The notes below the pieces were generated by a model. That model searched no databases. It worked only from the letters and a program-made list of their open reading frames with translations, and was not told where the DNA came from. The translations under genes and the position numbers were made by a program. A stretch of DNA of 64,000 bases from DATKJS01 sp964551995 (GTDB taxonomy: Bacteria > Acidobacteriota > Aminicenantia > Aminicenantales > Saccharicenantaceae), in the NCBI GenBank assembly GCA_964551995.1, contig CAZKFD010000011.1, forward strand, positions 124,001-188,000, given 5' to 3'. Below are positions 57,569 through 64,000 of this stretch, in pieces; positions within the stretch are counted from its first letter, which is position 1, and every line of letters begins with the position of its first letter.

Positions 57569-57778
57569 ATGCCGATCATCGTCAATCTCGACCTCATGAT
57601 GGCCAAGCGGAAGATGTCGCTGACCGAGCTCTCGGAGAAGGTGGGCATTACCATGGCCAACCTCTCGATCCTCAAGCAGGGCCACGCGCGAGCCATCCGC
57701 TTCTCGACGCTGGAGAGGATCTGCGGGGTCCTCGACTGCCAGCCCGGCGATTTGCTGGAGTTCAAAAGAGAAGGGTAG
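57569..57778 (+). CDS. XRE-family regulator of the YozG type
   Basis: This 69-residue helix-turn-helix protein (MPIIVNLDLMMAKRKMSLTE, then LSEKVGITMANLSILKQG and FSTLERICGVLDCQPGDLLE) matches the small Cro/CI-like regulators that accompany DUF2975 genes. It should bind DNA as a dimer. The palindrome at 56976-56993 over the shared promoter is its most likely target, giving negative autoregulation. GAGGTGGG precedes the start. Unlike DUF2975, its own base composition is closer to the host average. Confidence 0.9.
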   Translation: MPIIVNLDLMMAKRKMSLTELSEKVGITMANLSILKQGHARAIRFSTLERICGVLDCQPGDLLEFKREG

Positions 57779-57865
57779 GCCGGTGCGAGGATCTCTCTCG
57801 CCGACGAAAGAGAAGAGGCCCTTTCGAAAAGGCGCCCATCCGTGATCAACCGGGAAGCCCGGCCC

Positions 57866-58765
57866 TCAGGACTTCCTGGTGAAGCGCATCACGCAATCCA
57901 GACACTCGGGATCCTCGTACTTGATCTCGAGCTTCCATCCCGCGGCCGCCGCCCGGTCCTGCCAGATCGTCTCGAAGATTCGGCGGTAGTCCTCGAAGGA
58001 GATCTGTCCCCTGAGATGCCCCGTCTGCTTATAAAGCGCAAAGAACTGCGGCTTGATCCGGACCACGGCTTCGCGGTCGGTTAGGCTTTCCAAGGTGACG
58101 GGATTGCCCCTCAGCCGGCCTTGTTCCCAGCAGGCGTACAGGATGAAGGCCCGCCCGGGGGGCACGAAGGGGACCCAGGTCTTGGCTGCCAGGTAGTATC
58201 CGGCGCCGTCCTTCAGCAGGCTGGGCAGGAAATCCTTCCCCTTTTCCTTGGACAAGACGTTGTCGAAATACACCATCTGCGACCAGTAATTCTCTTCGCG
58301 CTGCCAGGCCTTCGTCTCCTCTGGCAGGTCGGGGAATTCGGAGGCGGGGAACTTGTCAACCTTGTCCAGCCGGATGAAGATATTCTCGACGTGGCGGTAA
58401 TACCAGTGGCGGCCCTCCTTGAGCAGCGTGAAGCAAAAGATTCCCTTCGTCTGCTCTCCCGAGGTAAAGGTCACGATGTAGTGGACTTCGTTCCCGACCG
58501 GGAAAACCTCGGGATGAGCCCATTCTTTCCAGGTCCCGTGCGTGTCCTGGATCTGTTTGAAGATCCTGAGTTGCTCCAGGAGAACCTCCTTCGGAAGGCC
58601 CTCATAGGGGCGGATCCGGTCGAGGGTGATCTTCCCGTTTTTCACCGCCATGACAAATTCCTTCCAAATGGCCAGGTCATCCTGCCCTTGGGCGGAGAAG
58701 ACGGCCGGCAGGGCCAGGAGGGCTAGAAAAGCGATGGCCGCCGCCGGGCCTCTCATTTTGACCAT
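57866..58765 (-). CDS. Exported protein of unknown function
   Basis: I do not recognise a family. The 299-residue product has a signal peptide (GPAAAIAFLALLALPAVFSAQG) and a mature part rich in aromatic residues (FCFTLLKEGRHWYYRHVENI, TWVPFVPPGRAFILYACWEQ). The pattern resembles DUF4864/SnoaL-like exported domains only loosely. Two Cys near the C terminus (PECLDCVMRF) form a CxxC that might bind metal or form a disulfide. GGAGGTG precedes the start at 58765. It is convergent with the XRE gene, and the cytochrome operon ends 196 bases upstream of its start. Confidence 0.75.
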   Translation of the reverse strand: MVKMRGPAAAIAFLALLALPAVFSAQGQDDLAIWKEFVMAVKNGKITLDRIRPYEGLPKEVLLEQLRIFKQIQDTHGTWKEWAHPEVFPVGNEVHYIVTFTSGEQTKGIFCFTLLKEGRHWYYRHVENIFIRLDKVDKFPASEFPDLPEETKAWQREENYWSQMVYFDNVLSKEKGKDFLPSLLKDGAGYYLAAKTWVPFVPPGRAFILYACWEQGRLRGNPVTLESLTDREAVVRIKPQFFALYKQTGHLRGQISFEDYRRIFETIWQDRAAAAGWKLEIKYEDPECLDCVMRFTRKS

Positions 58766-58961
58766 GTGACACCTCCGCGCCGTTACCTGCAGAACCGGTG
58801 AGCGACAGTTGAACCGAGGCTGATTTTATCCGAACGCCGTCGGCAAGACAATCTTCGTGGGAATATCGGAATCGTGTCTTTTCGGTTCGTGCATGGTTAT
58901 CGGCGATCGCCCAAGCAAGGAAGCGCTCGGGATCCCTAGTGGCTTTTCTTCGGATGGGCCG

Positions 58962-59660
58962 TCAGTCTGCGGAGCGCGGTGCGAAGAGCTCGAGGTCGGC
59001 GAAGGCGATGGCCGCGACGAGCGTAACGAGCCCGCTCCACCGGTGCCATTCGAGGAGCACGATCTGCCCCTGGTAGTGGAACCAGGGGAGCATTGGCAGG
59101 AGGGCCGAAACGGCCGCCGATGCGCCCGCGATGAGGAAGATCCAGAAGAACACTTTGGCCCAATCCCTCGGCCCCCAGGGAATCCGGAAACGCCGTGCGC
59201 TTTCCATGTTGCCGGGAAGGGCGAGCGGACTCGGGTTGAACATGAAGCGCCGCGCCCTCAAGAAGGCCACGAGCGTCAGGCAGACGGCGAAGACGGCTCC
59301 GGCCACGACATGAAGAAGCAGGGGATAGCCGTAGAGCCCGCGCCGGATGAAGATGGCGAAGAAGAATCCGCTGGCCGTGAGATAGAGAAAACTCACGTAA
59401 AGGCTGGCCAACAACCATTTTTCAGCGGCCGGAAGCCGCCAGAGTCCAAATCCCTTGAGCCAGGCCGCCCACCCGCCGGGAGCGGGTTTGACCAGAGTTT
59501 CGGGGATTCTCCGGGCTAGCCATCGCCTGAAGTCCCGGAAGACCGCCGCGTAGAGAATGCTCCCTTCGGCTGAAGGATGACGGATGCGGTAACGGCGGAA
59601 AGCCAATGCAAGCCCCGTCGCCAGCAAGGTCAGGACCGTGACGGCGGCGAACATGATCAT
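58962..59660 (-). CDS. Membrane cytochrome b-like protein
   Basis: This 232-residue protein has five hydrophobic segments (about residues 4-21, 82-105, 113-134, 168-190 and 200-222). Candidate heme ligands are His117 in YPLLLHVVAG and His195 or His206 in WFHYQGQI and EWHRWSGLV, resembling the cytochrome b561/NapC-partner type that exchanges electrons with quinones. Its start overlaps the stop of the multiheme cytochrome gene as ATGA, so the two are made together. It would be the membrane module of an electron-transfer complex formed with the cytochrome c. Exact family is uncertain because heme ligands are only inferred. Confidence 0.72.
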   Translation of the reverse strand: MIMFAAVTVLTLLATGLALAFRRYRIRHPSAEGSILYAAVFRDFRRWLARRIPETLVKPAPGGWAAWLKGFGLWRLPAAEKWLLASLYVSFLYLTASGFFFAIFIRRGLYGYPLLLHVVAGAVFAVCLTLVAFLRARRFMFNPSPLALPGNMESARRFRIPWGPRDWAKVFFWIFLIAGASAAVSALLPMLPWFHYQGQIVLLEWHRWSGLVTLVAAIAFADLELFAPRSAD

Positions 59661-62029
59661 GGCCTCTTTTCGATGAGCCCGGCCAGTCTCCCGGCGATGA
59701 CGACGAGGAACGCCAAAAGCAGGAGGCCGACGGCGAGGATCGCCGCGCCCAAGACGATCTTGAAAAGGGGCCTCACGGCGAACGTCAGACCGAAGATCCT
59801 TTGGAACACGCCTCCGACGCCCATCAACGAGGTCGTAGACCGTGTTTCGAACTTGTCCGTCAGGAGCGGCCCTGTGCCTTTGATAGTCTTGAAGAAGAAT
59901 TTTGAGTCCGCGGTGTGGCAGTCGGTGCAGCCGTTCCAGCCCAAGGATTGTTCGACGGGGCGCACGTTATGGGCCAGCGACCACATGATCGGAGCGGCGA
60001 ACGCCGCGGTCCCGGACGTCAGCTTCCCCGCCTTGTTCAGGCGGAACGTCCGTCCTCCGGAAACGTACACGAAGTCGGCCGCATCACCCCGCTGCGGCTC
60101 CTTCGCCTGCGTTTCCACGGCCCGAAGCGCTGCGAGGACGAGCCCGACCTGCTCTTCCGTCAGGGTCTGCTCGGTTCCCGCCTTGGCCGTTACCGCCCGG
60201 AGGTCGAAGTCCGACGCCAGGGGTTCGATCCTGCGTTCCTTGAGCCAGCCCGCGCCCGGCTTCGCCTGGAGAGCGGCCGGAGCATCGCTCGGGTTGAGAT
60301 ATCCGTCCACGATCTGATACAGCGTCTTTCTGACGATGATGGCCGGGCGCCCCGGCGCGCCTTTGACCGTTCCCAACGCCTGGAGGATGCTCTGGAGCCT
60401 GGGCGCGATCTCCGGGTCCTTGTCCGGCGAGGCCGGATCGAAATCGGGGACGAGCGGCGAGAGGCCGAAGCTCTTTTTGATGGCCCAAAAGGCGGGGGGC
60501 GCTGGCGTGCCGCCGGCCTTTGCCGCACCCGCGGCCGGAGAGGCGTCGAGCCCGCCGTCCACATTGACGTCAAAGACCCATCCCCCGGAGACAAGGACGG
60601 GGACCTCGGTCTCGCCGCAAGCCTGAGTCAGGGCGGAGAGGACCTGTGTGATCCTGTCCTCGCACTTGAGAAGGTCGCCGGCTGCGGCCTCGACGGCCTC
60701 GGGCTTGAGCGGGACGACCGACTTCCCCTCCTCCCGCGCCCAGAAGGCCGGCCAGGCCAGCCGTTGCGGCGTGATCCTCCCTCGGGCGTCCCTTGCATAG
60801 ACCGGTTCGATGATGGCTGGCTCATCCGTCCACCACCGGGCGACGCCGTAGATGCCGAGCCGGTTAGCACGCGACGTCCGGACGCGCATCCATTGCTTGG
60901 ACGGCATCGGACCCGAGTGGCACACGGGGCACGACAGCGTCTTGAAGTGGATGAGCGGGATTCCCGTGTGCTTTGGGACGGGGGCGCCCAGGCGGCCGGG
61001 CGTGACGAGCTTCCGGCCGCTCGAATCTTCGCCCAGATGGCAGCCGCGGCAGGTGAACGAGTCCGCCGCCCGGTTCCCGGTTTCCTCGGCTTCGCCCTCG
61101 TAGCCCCGGATCATGCCGTGCCCCAGGTCGTTCCTGTGGCATTCGGCGCACGCGATGCCCCTGGCCGTGTGGACGTCCGCCGCCGCCTCGGCCCGCGTGT
61201 CCGTCACCGGTGAGACCGAATGACAGACCAGGCAGTTCCTGTCGCCGGGGGGATAGGCGATGTCGAGGAAATAGCGGTGCTTGCTGTCGAAGTCGGACGC
61301 CTTGTAAGTGACGAACGGTGCCACGGCCCATTCGTGGTCATCGAGGTTGGGGCCGTCGTAGACGCTCCAGGTTTCATGGAGGCGCGAGGCCATCCCCCCG
61401 ACCTCGCCGACGCCGGACGCAGCCGTCGCCGCCCAACGGAAGTTCTGCCGGAGCATCTGCTTGGCCCACTCGCTGTTGTCCTGGCGGCCGGATCTGTTGT
61501 GACAGGCCAGGCAGTTGATCTCGGCCTTCCCGGAGACGTTCCAGCGGGAGTCGGGGCCCGGCGCGACGTCCCCCTCGTCCGGCTCCGCCGGTCCTCCGCC
61601 CGGCATGTGCCGGCCGAAGAGCATAGTGAAATCCCAGGCGTCGAGCCCGACCGTCCTCGGATCCCAAGATCCCGGCCATTTCCGGTAGGAAACGGGCAGG
61701 ATCGTTCCGGTTTTCGCGTCGAGCCAGATCCACGGCTCGCCGGGCCGTCCGTTTTTCTCCGAGCGCATGGCGTTCCAGTGCCAGCCGGCCTGGATCGTTT
61801 TATAGTCATGACACGGGCCGCAGGTGGTGCGAACGGAGAAGGGCATGGCATCCCGGTCGTCGGGGGTGATCAGCTGGTTTATGTCGTCGCGGAGCGGAAT
61901 GAGGTGCGTCGGCGTCGTCCGATTCCCGTCCCAGGGCGCCGGCTTTTCGTCCTGGGCACCGGCCGCGCTCCAGAGGCCGATAACGAGCAAGCCCAGGGCC
62001 GCCGCGCCGAACCGTCCGGCGGCTCTCAT
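59657..62029 (-). CDS. Seven-heme cytochrome c, exported and membrane-anchored
   Basis: This 790-residue protein has a signal peptide (residues about 1-25) and seven CxxCH motifs: at residues 70 (CGPCH), 173 (CLACH), 266 (CLVCH), 294 (CAECH), 327 (CRGCH), 367 (CPVCH) and 701 (CTDCH). A heme-free domain of about 330 residues separates hemes six and seven and includes an Ala/Gly/Pro linker near 497-512. A C-terminal membrane helix (about 756-780) anchors it. Electrons could pass from an exported oxidoreductase to the cytochrome b partner or outward. The start at 62029 overlaps the Gfo/Idh/MocA stop as ATGA. I cannot assign a named family. Confidence 0.9.
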   Translation of the reverse strand: MRAAGRFGAAALGLLVIGLWSAAGAQDEKPAPWDGNRTTPTHLIPLRDDINQLITPDDRDAMPFSVRTTCGPCHDYKTIQAGWHWNAMRSEKNGRPGEPWIWLDAKTGTILPVSYRKWPGSWDPRTVGLDAWDFTMLFGRHMPGGGPAEPDEGDVAPGPDSRWNVSGKAEINCLACHNRSGRQDNSEWAKQMLRQNFRWAATAASGVGEVGGMASRLHETWSVYDGPNLDDHEWAVAPFVTYKASDFDSKHRYFLDIAYPPGDRNCLVCHSVSPVTDTRAEAAADVHTARGIACAECHRNDLGHGMIRGYEGEAEETGNRAADSFTCRGCHLGEDSSGRKLVTPGRLGAPVPKHTGIPLIHFKTLSCPVCHSGPMPSKQWMRVRTSRANRLGIYGVARWWTDEPAIIEPVYARDARGRITPQRLAWPAFWAREEGKSVVPLKPEAVEAAAGDLLKCEDRITQVLSALTQACGETEVPVLVSGGWVFDVNVDGGLDASPAAGAAKAGGTPAPPAFWAIKKSFGLSPLVPDFDPASPDKDPEIAPRLQSILQALGTVKGAPGRPAIIVRKTLYQIVDGYLNPSDAPAALQAKPGAGWLKERRIEPLASDFDLRAVTAKAGTEQTLTEEQVGLVLAALRAVETQAKEPQRGDAADFVYVSGGRTFRLNKAGKLTSGTAAFAAPIMWSLAHNVRPVEQSLGWNGCTDCHTADSKFFFKTIKGTGPLLTDKFETRSTTSLMGVGGVFQRIFGLTFAVRPLFKIVLGAAILAVGLLLLAFLVVIAGRLAGLIEKRP

Positions 62030-63399
62030 GCTTTGAACTGCTCCGGACGGAATTCCAGCAGTCTCCGGGCCTTGACGGCGTCGTTGGTGTTGAGGACGGC
62101 GACGCAGGATTCGAAGGCGAGATCGGCCGGGCAGCTCAACGGCGTGCCCAGCCGGACGGCGTCGAAGAAGTTCTCGAGGTGCGGCTGGTGCGCGGGCTTG
62201 GCCAACTCGACCGGCAGATTCCAACGCCCAGCCTCCTGGGTCATCCGGACGTCGACGAAGATGTTCTTTGAAGTGCTCTTCTGGATCGGGGCGGACTCGG
62301 ATTCGAGGAGCCCGGCCTTGGCCAAAGAGTCCCATTCCGGCGCCGTGGGCTCTCGCATCGCCCAGTTCCCCTTGGACGGGATTTCGGACAGGACGATCGA
62401 TCCGTTGTCTCCCATGAACGTCTCGTAGAAACCGCCATGCTGGGTGGTCGTCTGGACCTGATAGAAGGCGCGGGAGATGCCCCCCGGCCTCTCAAATTCG
62501 TAGACGGCCATGACGTTGTCATACCACTGCCAATCTTTGTAATAGTCCATGCCGCCGCTGGCGACGACCGACCGGGGGTTCGCGCCAAAGACCCAGCTGA
62601 AGAGGTCGATTTGGTGCGAGCCGAGGTCGACCATGGGGCCGCCGCCGTATTTTTTGAACAGGCGCCAGTTCCGGAATTCGGTCATCGAGCCGTAGCCGTA
62701 CTTGTTGAGCGTGGCCGCGTCGATCGTGTATTTCTCGGGCCATCCGAGGAGCTCGCTCTTGGCCCGGTTCCACTGGGAGTAGGCGGCGGTGACCAGGCCG
62801 AGAAGCCTGTGCTCCCGGATAAGGCGGTCGATGGCGTGGATGTAGCGGGGATTGGAGCGGCGCTGATGGCCGATCTGAAGGAGCTTGCCGGTTTCCCGGG
62901 CCGTGAGGACCATCGAGCGGGCCTTCTCCAGAGAATTCGCCATCTCCTTTTCGCAGTAGACGTGGAGCCTGGCCCTGAGGCAGGCGTTGGCGTGATCGGC
63001 GTGCATCCAGTCGGGCGTCGCGATGACGACGGCCTGGAGGTCCTTCTCCTTGGCCAGGAGGTCGCGGAAGTCTTCGTAGACCCGGACGTCCTGCCCGTAT
63101 TTTTTGAGGTAGTTGTGGGTGTAGGTCTGGCTGTAGCTCCAGATGTCGCAGATCGCGAGGATCCGGATGGCCGGAATGCGGAGGATGGATTCGATGAGGA
63201 CCCGGCCCTGGGCGCCGCAGCCGATAACGGCAATGCGGAGCTCCTTGGGATTCTTCTCCGCGGCCGCCTTCACCCGGGGCGTTTGGGAGAGCGCTTTTCC
63301 GGCGAGCGCCAGGCTGAGGCCCGCCGCGGCCGAGGTCTTGAGGAAGTCCCGGCGCGACAGGCCGTCCTTCGCGTCCGGGCGTTTCGTCTTCGTGTGCAT
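62026..63399 (-). CDS. Tat-exported Gfo/Idh/MocA-family oxidoreductase
   Basis: This 457-residue protein has a Tat signal (SRRDFLKTSAAAGLSLALAG), a Rossmann fold (ELRIAVIGCGAQGRVLIES, ILAICDIW) and the C-terminal Gfo/Idh domain with PMVDLGSHQIDLFSW. The catalytic motif reads YCEKEMANS, where EKP is usual, so Pro is replaced but Lys kept. Long insertions with LGWPEKYTIDAATLNKYGYG are typical of the exported branch. Tat export suggests a tightly bound nicotinamide cofactor. CAGGAG precedes the start at 63399. It is the first gene of the operon with the seven-heme cytochrome and the cytochrome b-like protein, each overlapping by 4 bases. Confidence 0.9.
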   Translation of the reverse strand: MHTKTKRPDAKDGLSRRDFLKTSAAAGLSLALAGKALSQTPRVKAAAEKNPKELRIAVIGCGAQGRVLIESILRIPAIRILAICDIWSYSQTYTHNYLKKYGQDVRVYEDFRDLLAKEKDLQAVVIATPDWMHADHANACLRARLHVYCEKEMANSLEKARSMVLTARETGKLLQIGHQRRSNPRYIHAIDRLIREHRLLGLVTAAYSQWNRAKSELLGWPEKYTIDAATLNKYGYGSMTEFRNWRLFKKYGGGPMVDLGSHQIDLFSWVFGANPRSVVASGGMDYYKDWQWYDNVMAVYEFERPGGISRAFYQVQTTTQHGGFYETFMGDNGSIVLSEIPSKGNWAMREPTAPEWDSLAKAGLLESESAPIQKSTSKNIFVDVRMTQEAGRWNLPVELAKPAHQPHLENFFDAVRLGTPLSCPADLAFESCVAVLNTNDAVKARRLLEFRPEQFKA

Positions 63400-63720
63400 A
63401 AAACGACTCCTGGCTCCGTCGAGTCCAGCCCATCATACTACAAAACCGAGCGGCAAAAAAAGCCCGCGAGAGGCCGGAAAAAACCTGCCCGTCGCGCCTC
63501 CTGCCCTCATGTCCGCGGCCGGGGCGCGCCCTCAATCATCTCAGGCGCAGGGACCGGTCACCTTTTCTATAAGCGGTGGACGCGGGTCCTCTGGGCCTGG
63601 CTTCGCCGGCTTCCGTTTTTCTCCGTGATAGGGTATTATATAAAGAGCGCGGAAAGGGTCGGGCTGGCGGTTTTAAGAGAAGTTTGGCTGTTTTGAAAAG
63701 CATGTATTGTGAGGACGGCG
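63400..63720. other. 321-base intergenic region between divergent genes
   Basis: No gene is evident. An AT-rich stretch with TATTAT at 63634-63639 may be a plus-strand -10, but no convincing -35 accompanies it. Confidence 0.5.
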
Positions 63721-64000
63721 ATGCGAACAAAATGGCTCTGTTGGCTCGGTTCGACCCTGATCATCCTATCGGCTTTGAGCTGCGGCGGTAGCAGTAGCAG
63801 CCCGACTCCGACCCCCACTCCCACCCCTCCGAGCGTGACGGTCAGCCCGGAGACGGCGACGCTGTCCCCGGGCGCGGCCCAGCAGTTCACGGCCACGATC
63901 GCGAACGCGACGGACCAGACGGTCAGCTGGGAAGTCAACAACGTCCAGGGCGGGAGCGCGACCTACGGACTGATCTCTGAAGGCGGCGTGTACATCGCCC
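63721..64000 (+). CDS. Ig-like-domain lipoprotein, N-terminal part
   Basis: The frame starts with ATG at 63721, preceded by GAGGACGG at a proper distance, and is open to the end of the window (93 codons). A lipoprotein signal (STLIILSALSC, Cys near residue 21) is followed by a low-complexity Ser then Thr-Pro linker (GGSSSSPTPTPTPTPP) and the first strands of a bacterial Ig-like (BIG2-type) domain, VTVSPETATLSPGAAQQFTA, then VSWEVNNVQGG. Proteins of this kind are surface or secreted adhesion or structural proteins. Size and further domains lie outside the window. Confidence 0.85.
   Translation, partial: MRTKWLCWLGSTLIILSALSCGGSSSSPTPTPTPTPPSVTVSPETATLSPGAAQQFTATIANATDQTVSWEVNNVQGGSATYGLISEGGVYIA

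Noticed and set aside
1..64000. CRISPR array, rRNA operon, integrase or transposase genes
   Set aside because: I looked for regularly spaced repeats, rRNA-like blocks and mobile-element proteins and found none; the tRNA pair at 11944-12125 has no flanking integrase or repeat.

Overview
The window is about 63% G+C, is densely packed with genes, and comes from a diderm bacterium. Evidence for two membranes includes an LptF/LptG lipopolysaccharide permease, a MacA-type adaptor, lipoprotein signals, a secretin-N domain protein and many exported proteins. The combination of GWxTD proteins, DUF4388, Yip1-family proteins, Tat-exported Gfo/Idh/MocA enzymes and TPR lipoproteins suggests an Acidobacteriota-like or Candidatus Aminicenantes-like lineage. 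That placement is inference; no rRNA gene is present to settle it. Initiation signals look conventional: purine-rich ribosome binding sites, many 4-base ATGA overlaps, and a dozen or more recognisable TTGACA/TATAAT-like promoters with 17-18 base spacers.

Layout. 1-420 is the end of groEL with its terminator. 680-5000 holds a single-chain LptF-LptG fusion, a bifunctional-nuclease-family protein and an endonuclease Q-like PHP protein. 5058-8136 holds three exported proteins (carboxypeptidase-regulatory/TPR, GWxTD, unknown). 8322-10817 is the cell-wall/repair operon ddl-yqgF-mltG. 11021-12821 has an exported protein, tRNA-Gly, tRNA-Cys and a Yip1 protein. 12812-15292 is pyrK-pyrD-pyrF. 15489-21813 has an aminotransferase, pyruvate phosphate dikinase with a basic tail, a histone-deacetylase-like hydrolase and an M20 peptidase. 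21862-27243 is a compact minus-strand operon: DUF4388, a candidate 26-residue membrane peptide, miaA, hflX, a TPR/SLH protein and a CDP-alcohol phosphatidyltransferase. 27283-29938 is a MacA adaptor, an ABC ATPase and a Yip1 protein. 30089-33294 has an inositol-monophosphatase-type enzyme, a LecA-like exported protein and accB-accC. 33429-40690 is ffh, a reversed GATase-like gene, then rpsP-khpA-rimM-trmD-rplS-rnhB-TPR.

From 40811 the content becomes more accessory: an ECF sigma/anti-sigma/secretin-N cassette, an amidinotransferase, a Tat-exported Gfo/Idh/MocA enzyme with a DUF1080 sugar hydrolase and a broken ThuA gene, a diguanylate cyclase, a metallo-beta-lactamase-fold protein, a TIGR03663-type membrane protein, a discoidin-like protein, ApbE, a large PEP/pyruvate-binding-domain protein and glutamate dehydrogenase. 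An AT-rich island (about 56.94-57.78 kb) carries DUF2975 plus an XRE regulator, with an 18-base palindrome over its promoter. The window closes with a tightly coupled operon (63399 to 58962) of a Tat-exported Gfo/Idh/MocA oxidoreductase, a seven-heme cytochrome c and a membrane cytochrome b-like protein, and the start of an Ig-like lipoprotein.

The last operon is the best candidate for an undescribed system. Its gene order and overlaps suggest that oxidation of a sugar-like substrate outside the cytoplasm is wired to a multiheme electron carrier and the quinone pool.
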